A stretch of DNA of 64,000 nucleotides from Choricystis sp. odSpoLacu1 (Eukaryota > Chlorophyta > Trebouxiophyceae). The DNA lies in contig OY253651.1 of the NCBI GenBank assembly GCA_958009055.1, positions 248,001-312,000 on the forward strand. The letters are read 5' to 3'. The notes beneath the pieces are model-generated. The model saw only the letters and a program-made list of their open reading frames with translations, searched no databases and was not told the origin of the DNA. Each line of letters begins with the position of its first letter. Positions within the stretch are counted from its first letter, which is position 1. This document shows, one piece after another, positions 20,850-34,352 of the stretch. The position numbers and the translations under genes are program-made.

Positions 20850-21976
20850 ATGAGCGAGTCGTGGTGCGTGTTTTGTCTGTGTGTGTCGCGCAGAGGCTGT
20901 GTGCGAGCGCCTCCCAATGCGCGCGGGCAGTGTGAAACACACAAATGTGTCGAGTGACGGGCGTTCTTCGTGCCGACACCCCCGCCCTCTCCCCTTTTCT
21001 CCCCGGCAGGACGCACGCCATCGCGGGCTGTGCAGCCGGCCTGGCCGCCACCCTGGCCCTCCAACCCCTGGATGTCGTCAAGACTCGGCTGCAAGTGCAG
21101 GACGGCGCCCCCCGCGGCGTGCCCCGGTACGCTGGCACGTGGCACGCGCTGCGTACGATTGGGGCGACAGAGGGCGTGTCCGCCCTCTACGCCGGCCTTG
21201 CCCCCGCCCTGCTGGGCGCAGGCGTGTCGTGGGGCGCCTACTTTGCTTTCTACACGGCGGCGAAAGGGAGGTGGGCGGCCGCGTTGGGAGGTGAGGGGGA
21301 TCGCCTGCCCCCCAGCGCCCACCTTGCGGCCGCGGCAGAGGCGGGCGCCGCCGTCGTGCTGTTGACCAACCCGGTGTGGGTCGTCAAGACGCGCATGCAG
21401 CTGCAGGCGCGCGGCGGCGGCGCCAAAGCGGCCGCCGTGGCGCGCGCGGTCGCCCCCGCCGCCGCGCGCGCGGCCGCGCCGCCGCGCGCGGCGCGCGTGC
21501 GCGGCGGTGTGACCGCCGCCCTGCGGTCGATTGTCAAGGAGGAGGGAGTGGCAGGTCTTTATAGGGGTTTAGTGCCGTCCCTGCTGCTGGTGTCGCACGG
21601 TGCGATTCAATTCGCGGCCTATGAAGAGTTGAAGAGAATCGCACGGGTCGCCACCGCCACCCCACCAGACGCGCCCCTCCCCTCCCCCGCGGTCGCGCTC
21701 GCGGGGGCGGCGTCCAAGTTTGTTGCGGCCACCGCCACCTACCCCACCCAAGTGCTGCGCGCCCGGCTGCAGCAGAAGCAACTGGCCGCGGGGTTGGGCC
21801 CCCGCTACGATGCGCCGCTCGCCGCCCTGCGCACCACCCTGGCACGGGAAGGCGTGGCCGGCCTCTACAAGGGGCTGGCCCCCACCCTGCTGCGCGTCGT
21901 GCCTCAGTCTGCCGTCTCGCTGGTCGTGTATGAGCGCGTTGCGGCTGCGCTGGCGGCGTGGAGTGAGGCGCGGTGA
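20850..21976 (+). CDS. Mitochondrial carrier, folate/FAD/NAD subgroup (SLC25A32-like)
   Basis: Inner-membrane solute carrier. A 14-nt first exon (20850-20863, MSES plus two bases) is joined to 21010-21976 by a 146-bp intron; 326 aa. The three carrier repeats each have the PxD/PxW signature: QPLDVVKTRLQ, NPVWVVKTRMQ and YPTQVLRARLQ. The aromatic-tipped second signature and PSLLLVSHGAIQFAAYEELKR are typical of folate/FAD carriers and the related NAD carriers. Six membrane helices are visible. An Ala/Arg-rich insertion lies between helices 3 and 4. The exact substrate is uncertain. Confidence 0.9.
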
Positions 21977-22207
21977 AGCGATTGTTTTTCTGTCTTTCTT
22001 TTGTGTGTAAAAGAGCACTGCTATTTTTTTGTTGTGGGTGTGTGGCGCCATGGGTTCTTGCGCCTGCTGTGATGGTGGATCGTGGCTCGCGGGGCGTCGT
22101 GATTTTTTGTCGCGAGGTCGAGTGAGCGTGAAGACGCACACCCGCGTGACCCCTCGAAAAACGCTCGCCCTCTCCCCCTCCCCTTCCCCCTCCCCTCCCC
22201 CTTCCCC

Positions 22208-24759
22208 ATGCGCACAAACCTGCGCGCGCCGGGCCTCTGTCTGACGTCTGCGCCGCGCCCCCTCCGCCCCACGCCCCGCGCCGTGGCCGCGACCGCGCGC
22301 CCGCACGCCGCGTCTCGCAGGTGAGGGAGGAGAAAGAAGAGTGGTGGTTGTGTGTGTGCGTGGCTGCGTGGCCACCCCCACGCCGTGTGTGTGTGTGTGT
22401 GTGTGTGTGTGTCGATGAATGCGTGCACGCAGGCCAGATGCGTGGCTCCGCTGGCCGCGGGGCACACACACACGGCCGCAAACAAAACAAAGAAACGTCT
22501 TGGCTTGCGACGCGTGCGCGCCTGGTTGCTGCTCTTCACGCCTCGCCTGGTGCTGCCCCCACTCCACCGTGCCGCCACACACCACAGCTGGCACGATGCG
22601 AGCCAAAGGGGGTGGCGGTGGGAGCGTGACGCGGCGGTGGGGGCGGGCGAATGGGTGCCTCCACCAAAAACGCCTCACCCTCATTTCGCTCACTCTCTTC
22701 CTTTTTTCTTCCCCAATCACAGCACCGCCCCCGCCACCCCGCCCCGCGGCTCCACTGCCAAGATGTCGGCCGTCCTGGGCAGCGTCACTGTGAGTGGGCA
22801 TGGCATGAGCGCGCTCGGAAGGCAGGAGAGGGAGGGAGGAAAAGGGTGCCTTTCCGCGCATGGTGCGCAAGCCCCCTTGCTCACTCTCCCCACACCCCAC
22901 CCCACAGGCTGGCGCCGCCACCATCTCCGACACGCCCGAGTGGAAGGCGCTGCAAGCCCACGTGGCCGACGTCGAGAAGACGTGAGTGTGATGGCAGGCA
23001 GGGGGAGTGATATGAAGATCGCCCTTCTGCCGCGACCTGCAGAGCCAACCCCCCTTCCACCACCCCTTCCCACACACCCCACAGCCACCTCAAAGACCTG
23101 CTGCGCGATGAAGCCCGCTGCGATGCCCTGTTCCTGGAGGCGGACGGCGTCGTGGTGGACCTGTCGCGCCAGCGCCAGACGGCCGAGACCAACAAACTGT
23201 TGCTCGACCTCGCCTCCCGCGCCAACCTGCGGGCCAAGATTGACGCCATGTTTGCGGGGGACCACATCAACACGACGGAGGATCGGGCGGTGCTGCACGT
23301 GGCCACGCGCGCGCCGCGCGGGTCCACGATTATGTGTGACGGGCGCAACGTGGTTCCCGACGTGTGGGCCGTCCTGGACAAAATCAAAGACTTCTCGGAA
23401 CGCGTGCGCTCGGGCGAGTGGGTGGGCGTGACGGGCAAACCCCTGACCAACGTGGTGGCGATCGGCATTGGCGGGTCGTTCCTCGGCCCCCTGTTTGTGC
23501 ACACCGCCCTGCGCACCGACCAGGAGGCCGCCTCCCTCGCCGCGGGGCGCCAACTCCGCTTCCTGGCCAACGTGGACCCCATCGATGTCGCCCGCGCCCT
23601 CAACGGGCTGGACCCGGAGGCCACGCTGGTGGTGGTGGTGTCCAAAACGTTCACGACGGTGGAAACCATGCTGAATGCGCGCACCGTGCGCTCCTGGCTC
23701 ACCCACTTCCTGGGGGAGGGCGCCGTCGCCAAGCACATGGTGGCCGTGTCCACCAACCTCAAGCTCGTCAAAGAGTTTGGCATCGACCCCGACAAAGCTT
23801 TCCCCTTTTGGGACTGGGTGGGCGGCCGCTACTCTGTGTGCTCCGCGGTCGGCATCCTCCCCCTCGCCCTCCAGTACTCCTTCTCCGAGTGCGAAGCCTT
23901 CCTGGCGGGCGCCGCCTCCATGGATGAACACTTCCGCACGGCGCCGTTTGAGTCGAACCTGCCGGTGCAGCTGGGCCTGGCCGGGCTCTGGAACTCAACC
24001 TTCCTCGGTTACTCCTCCCTCGCCATCCTACCCTACTGCCAAGCCCTGGCCAAGCTGGCCCCCCACATTCAACAAGTGTCCATGGAGTCCAATGGCAAGG
24101 GTGTCGCCATTGACGGCAGCCCCCTCCCCTTCAAAGCGGGCGAGATTGATTTCGGCGAGCCCGGCACCAACGGGCAGCACTCGTTCTACCAACTCATCCA
24201 CCAGGGGCGCCCCGTGCCCGCCGAATTCATCGGCATCATCAAGTCGCAGCAGTCGGTGTACTTGAAGGGTGAAGTCGTGTCCAACCACGATGAACTGATG
24301 TGCAACTTTTTCGCGCAGGCCGACGCACTGGCTGTGGGCAAGTCGCCCATCGACCTGCGCGCGGAGGGCGTCCCCGACTACTTGATCCCCCACAAAACGT
24401 TCACTGGGAACCGGCCGTCGCTGTCGATCATGCTGCCCGCCCTGACGGCGCGCACGGTGGGGCAGCTGCTGGCCTTGTATGAACACCGCATCGCGGTGGC
24501 GGGCTTTGTGTGGGGCATCAACTCGTTCGACCAGTGGGGTGTGGAGCTCGGCAAAGTGCTCGCCTCCCGCGTGCGCACCGAGATGAATGCGTGCCGCACC
24601 CAGCACCGCAAGCCGTCGGGGTTCAACTACTCCACGACGCGGCTGCTCAACCGGTACCTGGAGGGCAAGGCGCAGTTGATCTACCCGGAACCAGTGGACA
24701 CGTTCCCGTGCGAACTCATCTCTAGTGAGACGTGCAGGCCGCCGACGTCGTACCTGTGA
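22208..24759 (+). CDS. GPI: Glucose-6-phosphate isomerase, probably plastid
   Basis: Interconverts glucose-6-P and fructose-6-P, linking the Calvin cycle to starch synthesis, or glycolysis. Exons are 22208-22320, 22723-22789, 22908-22981 and 23085-24759 (introns 402, 118 and 103 bp); 642 aa. The N-terminal about 60 residues are Arg/Ala/Pro rich and look like a transit peptide, absent from cytosolic GPI. Family signatures: [12 protein letters not shown] (sugar-phosphate loop), [29 protein letters not shown], the glutamate-bearing MESNGKGV, and [10 protein letters not shown] with the catalytic Lys. The sequence is full length. Intron 1 carries a long GT microsatellite. Confidence 0.97.
22385..22412. 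repeat. (GT)14 microsatellite in GPI intron 1
   Basis: Uninterrupted GT dinucleotide run of about 28 bases inside the first intron of the GPI gene. Similar shorter GT runs occur at 56727-56749 and 57595-57620, both in non-coding sequence. Confidence 0.95.
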
Positions 24760-25003
24760 GAAAATGGCGTGTGTGTGTGTGCAGAGAGAGCTGGGGTTTT
24801 GAGAAGAACAAAACAACAATCTTGGAGCGGTGCGTTTTCCCTTTTTTTTCCTCTACCCCCAAAATCAAATTCCCTTTTTTGTTTCTCCTGTTCCCCCACA
24901 CCGGGGGGGAAGGGGGGACCAGGCCAAGTGCGTGTGCGTGTGTGCGTGGATCTACAAAACAACGAGACAAAAGACAACCGGCGCCTGTCTCTCCTCTCTC
25001 TTC

Positions 25004-26791
25004 TCACAACCCTTCCCCCGCCCCCGCCGCAAACGCGGCCCCCGCTCCCGCCACCTCGCCCGCCCGCGGTGCGTCCAGGTCGGGGCGGGCCGCCACCCCC
25101 CGCCGAGCGGCGGGAGGGGGCAGGCCGGCGCGGCGTTTGGCCGAGCCGGCGCCTTGTTTTTTGCCGCCGCTGCTGCGCGGAGGCCACGTGTGCGGCACCT
25201 GGGCCACCCCACCCGACGCGGGTCTCCACGCGGCGGGGGCGGGCGGGGCGGGCGCCAGGGCGGGTGGCGGGCCGGAGTACGCGGCGTGCAGGTCTGTGGT
25301 GTGGCCGAGAGCGAGCGGCGTGGCGAGCGGCAGAGCACCGCTCCGCTCGCTGCCGTCCCCTCCACCCGCCCGCAGCAGCGCGCTGGCGTCCGCGCCAGGG
25401 GCGCGCACCCACATGTAGCGTCCGTCTCCAGCGGCAACGGCTGCCGCGCGGGCGGCGGCCAACAGCGCGAGCGGGCGCGCGAGCGCGGCGCCCCCGTCTC
25501 GCGGGGCACACGAATAACGCAGCACGCGCCCCCCCACCCCCACGTGCGCCACCACGACGCTTGACCCGTGGCGCAGGGCGGCTGTGACGGCGGCGGCCGC
25601 CGCGGACGCGGGGTGGGGTTCCTCCGCGTCGGCGGGGGCGGCGCCGCGCAGTTCGCACCGCACGATGACGCTGGTGGGGCGGGGCGTGGTGGTGTCGCCT
25701 GCCACCGGCCCACTCTCTCCATGCACGTGCGTCCTCACAATGATGGTGGCCCCGTTGCCACCATCGGGCGCGGTCCAGGCGGAGTAGTAGGGGGAGCGAG
25801 GGCACGGCCGCGCGCCGTGCCCTCGGACAAGCAGCGCCTTCTTCGCAGCGCGCGCGCACGCAGACCGCACGTCTCCGCCCGCCGCGTCAGGCAGGGGCGC
25901 GTCCACGTACAGGACGCCGGTTTGCAGCGTCAGGGGCAGCACCCAGCCTGGGTCGGCGCCGCCCGGGGGGGCGAGGCCAGCCCCTGCCAGCCGCGCGAGG
26001 GCGCCCCCCGTCACCACCGCGGCAGCGCGCTCGCGTGTCGCCAGCTCGCGCGCCGCTGCGTCGCGGGGGAGGGGTGGGGCCAGCCCCGCCGTCAAGCCGG
26101 GCGACGGCGCCACATCGAGCGTGGTGCCGGGGCGGGGCAGGGTGAGGGGCGGCAGCCGCGCGGGGCCCCGCAGCGGCCGCGCCGGCGGCGGCGCGCCCGG
26201 CACCGCGGCGGCAGCGTGCAGGGCGGCCGTCAGGGACACATGGGCCACACACGTCCACAGTGGCGGCAGCGTGCGCACGCGGGCGTCGACAGCGGCCGCG
26301 TGTGCCGCGGCGTGCGCTGCGGCGACCGCCTCTGACGCTTTCGCGGCCTGTCCCCGCCACCCGGCCGCAGCGCCGGCCCAGGCGGCCGCCCACCATGCCG
26401 CCCGCTCTGCATCAAACGCAGCGCTCAGGGCAGCGTGCCGGGCTGCGGCCCGTGTGTCCAGGGGGTGGCCGGCTGCGAGTGTGTCCTCTGCCGCGAGGTA
26501 CCAGGCGTGGTCGCCCGCAGACTTGCCCGACCACTTGCGCAGCGGGTGTGTGTGTGCAGGCGCCCCCGCCTGTGCCGCCTTGCGTTTGGCGCGGGGCGCG
26601 GCCGACGCCGAGACCGAGGAGGCGGGAGACGTCCGCGGCGGCGACGGAGGGGGCGTGCCGGCCGCCGCCTTCTCCTCCTCCCCGGGCGCTGTCGCACACC
26701 CGACCACAGGTGCCGGCAAGCGTGTGCCCACCGCCACCGAGTGCGTCAGCAGGGCGGCGGCGGACAGGAAGGGGGGGTCGGCGGCGGTCAT
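25004..26791 (-). CDS. Uncharacterised protein, possibly ICE2/NARG2 C-terminal domain
   Basis: Single exon, 595 aa. The N-terminal 230 residues are Ala/Pro rich with a helix-rich section (KWSGKSAGDHAWYLAAED, AERAAWWAAAWAGAAAGW). The C-terminal half has a more ordered pattern: GWVLPLTLQTGVLYVDAPLP, YYSAWTAPDGG, ATIIVRTHVHG, then SSVVVAHVGVGGRVLRY and GRYMWVRAPGADASALL. The last three blocks follow in the order and spacing I associate with the NARG2_C domain of little elongation complex subunit 2, which supports snRNA transcription in animals. That match is by eye and weak. If it is not ICE2, no family is assigned. It is divergent from nardilysin (229 bp between starts). Confidence 0.5.
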   Translation of the reverse strand: MTAADPPFLSAAALLTHSVAVGTRLPAPVVGCATAPGEEEKAAAGTPPPSPPRTSPASSVSASAAPRAKRKAAQAGAPAHTHPLRKWSGKSAGDHAWYLAAEDTLAAGHPLDTRAAARHAALSAAFDAERAAWWAAAWAGAAAGWRGQAAKASEAVAAAHAAAHAAAVDARVRTLPPLWTCVAHVSLTAALHAAAAVPGAPPPARPLRGPARLPPLTLPRPGTTLDVAPSPGLTAGLAPPLPRDAAARELATRERAAAVVTGGALARLAGAGLAPPGGADPGWVLPLTLQTGVLYVDAPLPDAAGGDVRSACARAAKKALLVRGHGARPCPRSPYYSAWTAPDGGNGATIIVRTHVHGESGPVAGDTTTPRPTSVIVRCELRGAAPADAEEPHPASAAAAAVTAALRHGSSVVVAHVGVGGRVLRYSCAPRDGGAALARPLALLAAARAAAVAAGDGRYMWVRAPGADASALLRAGGGDGSERSGALPLATPLALGHTTDLHAAYSGPPPALAPAPPAPAAWRPASGGVAQVPHTWPPRSSGGKKQGAGSAKRRAGLPPPAARRGVAARPDLDAPRAGEVAGAGAAFAAGAGEGL

Positions 26792-27020
26792 TGGGGGGGG
26801 ACTGTGCGTGTGGTGCGCGCGTGTGCACTCCCACGACGTGGCCCAGGCACGGCGGCCTGGGCGTTAGTGCGGCCCGACTGGGCGGGAAGCGGCCGCCATT
26901 GCGCGGGTGGAGCGCTTGGAATGCAGGCTCCAGCGTTTCTTTTGTTTTTTTGTGCGGTCTGCCGAGCGGTGTCGATGCCTCTCACTCTCACGCCTCCTTC
27001 TCCCGCACAGCAAGCGTTGG

Positions 27021-30000
27021 ATGCGCCCCCCCACCCTCCGGCGCCCTCACCACGCCTTCCGTCCATCCCCCGTCTGCCGCCGCCGTCGTCCACCCGCACC
27101 GATGGGGGCCGCCCCCGCCCCCCCGTCCCCCGTCTCCGTCGACGTCCCCCCCTCCGACGCCCGCCTGTACCGCCGCCTCACCCTGCCCAACGGCATGGGC
27201 GTGCTGCTGATCCACGATCCCGCCATGGCGGCCGACGTGGCCGCCGCGGCGGACAGCGAGGAGGGGGGCGACCGCAGTGGCTCGGACGACGACGGCGCGG
27301 TCACAGAGAGCGACACCGACGCCAGCGGCAGTGATGGTGATGACGAAGATGATGACAGCGACGCCCCTGGTAGCGGTGGCAAGGGCACCGCCGCCAAGAA
27401 GGCGGCCGCCGCGGTCGCGGTGGGCGTCGGGTCGCTGTGTGACCCACCCGAAATGCCGGGCCTGGCCCACTACCTGGAGCACATGCTGTTCATGGGGTCG
27501 GAAAAGTATCCCGATGAGAACGAGTGAGTGATGACGCAGGGGGGGGGTGGGGGTGGAAAGGGAGAGAGAGACAGGGTCGGTGTGTTTTTTCGTGTCCTCC
27601 CTTTCCTTCACCCCCCCCCCCCCCCCCACCCCACACAGCTACGACGCCTACCTCTCCCGCCATGGCGGCATGTCCAACGCCTACACCGAGCTGGAGGCAA
27701 CTGTGTACTATTTCGATGTCAAACCAGCGTCCCTCGTCCCCGCGCTCGACCGGTTTGCCCAGTTCTTCACCTCCCCCCTCGTCAAAGCTGACGCCCTGGA
27801 ACGCGAAGTCTGCGCCGTGGACAACGAGTTTGCGGGCGTCAAACAGTCCGACTCCTGCCGCCTGGGCCAGATGAGGTGCGACACGTGCGCCCCCGGGCAC
27901 CCGTTCCGCCGCTTCTTTTGGGGGAACCGTGCATCGCTCTACGACCGCCCGCGCGCGGCGGGCGCCGAAGTGCGCGCCTCCGTCGTCGATTTCTACCGCA
28001 GTCACTACTCTGCCGACCGCATGTCCCTCGTCGTGCTGGGGGGCCACACCCTGGACGAACTCGAGGCAGAAGTCGCCCCCCGCTTTGGCGCGGTCGCGGG
28101 CGGGCGCGGCCCGCCCCCGACCTTCTCCGCCTCTGGCCCCCCCTACACCGGCGCCACCCTCCACATCCTGCCCTCCGTCAAGGATGGTCACGTCCTGCAC
28201 GTGTCGTGGTGCCTGCCCCCGCTGGCGGGGAGGTACAGAGCCAAGGCAGAGGACTATGTTGCACACCTCGTGGGGCACGAAGGGTCCGGCTCCCTCCTCA
28301 CCGCCCTCAAGGCGCGCGGGTGGGCGTCCTCCCTGTGCGCGGGGGTGGGAGACGGTGGTGTCGACCGGTCCAGCGCGGCCTACGTGTTCGACGTGGCGGT
28401 GACGCTGACGGATGCAGGGCTGGCGGCGGGCGTGGAGGAGGTGGCGGGGGGCAGTGCCGCCGCCGCCGCCGCCGCCACCACCACCACCACCCTCCCCGGC
28501 TCCGGCCTGGCCGTCGCATCCCTCATCTTTCAGTGCGTCGCCATGCTCGCGTCCGCCGGCCCCCAGCCCTGGGTGCACGCCGAGTGCGCGGCCGTCGCGG
28601 CCGCGCGCTTTCGGTTTGCAGAGGAGGACGCGGCCGACTACGCCGCCCGCCTCGCCCACGCCATGCCGCACTACGCCCCCCAGCACGCGCTGTCGGGGCC
28701 CTTCCTGCACGATGAGTGGGATGAGGGGCTGGTGGGGAGCCTGGTGGCGAGGATGGTGCCGAGCACAGCGCGCCTCGACCTGCGCACCTCGTCCGCGAGC
28801 GCCACCCCCACCGCCCTGGACACCTGGGTCTCCGCCCTCCCAGGCGCGGTCAAAGCCACCGAGCCCTGGTTCGGGTTCGACTATGTGGCCGCCCCCGTGC
28901 CGGCGGGCGTGGTGCGCGCGTGGGAGGCGGCGTGCGCGCCATCCGCGCGCGCGCGCCCGACCTGGCCCTCCCCCCCCCCAACCCCTTCATCCCCACCGAC
29001 TTTTCCCTGCGCTGCGATGATGAAGGCGGGGACGAGTGCCCCCCCCACAACGGGTGCGCGCGCGCGGCCAAGCGCGCGAGGTCGTCTGTGCCGTCGCCGC
29101 CCACTCCCGCCGACGCGCCGCTGTGCCCGCCTCCCGCCCTGTTGATCGATGACCCGGGGCTGCGCGTGTGGCACAAGCAGGACGCCCACTTTCGTGTGCC
29201 TCGGGCGGCCGCCTATTTCAGTGTCGCCCCTGCCGATGCACACGCCACCCCCGCGGCTGCCGCCATTCAACACACCCTCATGCGCCTGTGGGACGACGCC
29301 CTCTGCGCCACCGCCTACCTGGCCGATGTGGCCGGCCTGGCGGTGGACGGTTGGCCGGAAGGCACTGCGGGAGTGGAGGTGCGGGTGGACGGGTTTTCAC
29401 ACAAACTGCCCGCGCTCGTAGAGGCCGCCTTCTCCGCCCTGGCCGCCCCCTCCTTCACCGACGCCTCCTTTGCCCGCGTGCGTGAGACCCTGGCCCGCGA
29501 GTATCGCAACGCGCACGTGCGCCCCGACCGCCACGCCGCGTGGTTGAGGCTGGCCGCGCTCAAAAAAGCGTGGCCTCCGTCTGCTGTGCTGGCTGAACTG
29601 GAGACCATGACCCCCGCCTCCCTGCGCGCCGCCGCTCCCTCCGCGCTGGCCTACTGCTGCGTGGAGGCGCTGGTGCAGGGCAACGTGTCGGCCGCGGGGG
29701 CGGCGTCGCTCGTGCGCTGCGCGCGGTCCGCGCTGCCGGGTCCCCCTTTGCTCGCCTCCGCCCGCCCCAACGACGCCATCACGGCCCTGACGGCGGGGCC
29801 GTCCACCCTGCTGCGTGCCCCCGCCGTCAACAGCGACGAAGTCAACGCCGCGGTCGAGGTGTACCTTCAACTCGGCCCCGACACGCCCTCTGCCCGCGCG
29901 GTCCTCGACCTCGCCGCCCACGCCGCCCACGAGCCCGCCTACAATGTGCTGAGGACCAAAGAACAGCTGGGGTATGCGGTGCACGCGGGGGCGAGGTGCA

Positions 30001-30521
30001 CGGGGGGCGTGCTGGGGTACACGGTCACGGTGGCGAGCGGGGAGGCGACGCCGTCCCACATCGACGCGCGCATCGATGCATTCCTCACCTCCTTTGCTGC
30101 CACGCTGGCCACCATGCCCGCGTCTGAGCTGGATTCCCACCGTGCTGCACTCACCGCGCTGAAGCGGCAGGCGGACGCCTCCCTGGCGGATGAAGCGGCG
30201 CGCCACTGGGACCGCGTGAGCGCGCGCGCCTATGATTTTTCGACGCGCGAGGATGAGCTGGCCTGCCTCCCCGCCGTCACCCGGGCCGACCTGGTGGCGC
30301 TGTGGAAGGACGCCATCGCTCCCGGTGGCCCGTCCCGCCGCAAGCTGGCGGTGCACGTGGTGCCAGCGCGCTGCGCGGACGAGCTGGCGTCGCCGCCGCC
30401 GCGCGACGCGGTCATCGCCGACACACCAGACGCGGTGCGGGCTGCCCACCCGGCCGCACCGTCCCGGATCGCGGCTGGGGAGGCGCGCGTGGAGGCGGCC
30501 AAGGCGGCGGCAGGGGTGTGA
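27021..30521 (+). CDS. NRDC: Nardilysin-like M16 metalloprotease (frame break near 28950)
   Basis: Zinc peptidase of the insulysin family. Exon 1 is 27021-27523 and exon 2 is 27639-30521, with a 115-bp intron; about 1128 aa, the usual size. The inverted zinc motif HYLEH (27468-27482, context [21 protein letters not shown]) is intact, and the third ligand lies in [11 protein letters not shown]. Directly before it is a Glu/Asp-rich insertion of about 50 residues (27250-27370), the hallmark of nardilysin over plain insulin-degrading enzyme. The frame is lost between the VVRAWEA and [12 protein letters not shown] motifs, at a (GC)n run at 28945-28956; both halves are otherwise intact. The start at 27021 gives a basic presequence; an in-frame ATG at 27102 is the alternative. 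A CACAG at 27006-27010 may be an acceptor for a 5' UTR intron. Confidence 0.9.
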
Positions 30522-31068
30522 AGAGAGGGGAGAGAAGAGACAAACCAGTAAGAATCACACCATTTTTTTTTTGTGATCGGTCCGACGAGCGTTTTTGGAT
30601 GCTAACACACGGAGCGCGCGCCGCGCACCACTCACACTCACAGCCGAAGAACACACCCGACCGCACGCGGGAGGGAGGGGGCAGAGGGGAGGGAGGGGGG
30701 AGGGGAGGGGACGGGCACAGGGCGCAGAAACGACGATGCCCGAGCCACAGTCGCACACTCCCGCCGCCGACCGCCCACACGACACCACACCACACACCCC
30801 CGTTTTTTGTCTTTGAACCGAAAAAAGCGGGTTGTTTTTTTGGGGAGGGGGGAGGGATGTTTTGTTTATGAAAAAAAGGGGGGTGGGGTATATTTTTTTG
30901 GGGGGGCAAAGGGGGGGAAAGACAGCAGCGATGATGAACATGAAAAGCGGTGGGAAGGGGGGGGGGGGGGATGGAAGCAGCACACAGTGGGAGGAGGGGC
31001 ACGCCACCCCTCCCGACCGCCGCGCCACACACAGACACCCCCCCCCCACTCTCTCGCTCCCACCCTCC
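30522..31068. other. Convergent 3' region of nardilysin and EF-1alpha genes
   Basis: About 550 bp between two convergent stops. It is purine-rich on the plus strand at 30680-30990 (long GGGA/GGGG runs with A or T tracts), so C/T-rich on the EF-1alpha transcript strand. No gene or known RNA recognised. Confidence 0.5.
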
Positions 31069-33443
<2,375 letters not shown>

Positions 33444-34352
33444 GGTGACTGGTTGGTTTTGGCGAACGGCGGGGGTGCGGTTCGGGGGTGGTTATAAAAT
33501 AGAAACGCGAGTGTGTGTGAGAGAGAGGCAAAACCAAAACACTCTCGCTTCTCCCCTCAGTCTGCGCGTGCACACGGCAGCCCCCACACTCCCCGCCCAC
33601 ACCCCCTCCCGCCACGACCTCGGCCGCACCGAGTCACAGCCGCCAGCTGCCTGTGTGGAAGGCAGGCTGGAAGGCCAGACGCGCCCCTCCTCCTGACCAC
33701 TCACCTGCAGCGCCAGCGTCGCCACGCGCAGCGCGCGCACCGGCCACCGCCGCAGCCGCACCACGCGCAACGCCAGGCAGGGTGGTGGAGACGCAGTGTA
33801 GCAGACAATGTCTTTAGCCGTCGATGATGGCTACAGGCACAGTGGTGCCTCCTGTGGCCTCCCTGTGGTGTTCCAGCGCGGCGGCGGCCGCTGCGGTGGC
33901 GGCAGCGTCGCCAGTCGCGACAGCGGCGGCCGCGCGTGCTGCGAGACACGCTTCCTTGGACATCGCCGGGTGAGCGGAGAAGTGAATGTTGGTCAGCTTC
34001 AGAGTGATGTTGACGGTGTCGCGGTCGCTCTGCCGCCCACGCCCCGACTGCACGCCAGCGTCGGCCGTCGGCGTCGCCGTGTGCCGCCCACTGTCCACCC
34101 GCCACGGGGGGGGCGCCGTCGTTCAGGCGGCGGGAGGAGGCAGCGACGCGTCGCCAGGCAGCAAGACCGGCATGTTGATCGTGTTGAAACAAACGGCGTC
34201 AACGTGGGGTTGTGGGGTAGGCGAGAACAAGAACAAAGGGAAGACAAACACACCCGTGCACCGAATCGCTGCCCGCAGCACCACGCGGCGCGCGCGCAAC
34301 CGGGGCGGGCCTCCGCGCGCCTCCCCCGCCCGCACACGGGCCCCACCCCGCG
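33444..34352. promoter_or_regulatory. Divergent region between EF-1alpha and SLC35D-like genes
   Basis: About 900 bp between two divergent start codons, the longest such gap in the window apart from introns. A TTATAAAATAG sequence at 33490-33501 is a TATA-like element on the plus strand. Read on the minus strand it is CTATTTTATAA, about 50 bases upstream of the EF-1alpha exon-1 A, so it is a candidate core element for that gene. The region also holds the doubtful reading frame described at 33814-34173. Confidence 0.4.
33814..34173 (-). other. Doubtful 120-codon frame interrupted by one TGA
   Basis: From an ATG at 34173 the frame runs MPVLLPGDASLPPPAA, then TGA, then on without another stop to TAA at 33814-33816, including DTVNITLKLTNIHFSAHPAMSK and a helical Ala-rich end closing PVAIIDG. 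The sequence before and after the TGA looks protein-like, but no family is recognised and no GT-AG intron removes the stop. It could be a small gene with a sequence error, a decayed gene, or chance. Confidence 0.25.

Noticed and set aside
28920..30521. Nardilysin C-terminal half as a separate gene
   Set aside because: The frame opens with GTG inside a domain, with no promoter-like gap, and completes the M16 domain order of the upstream half.
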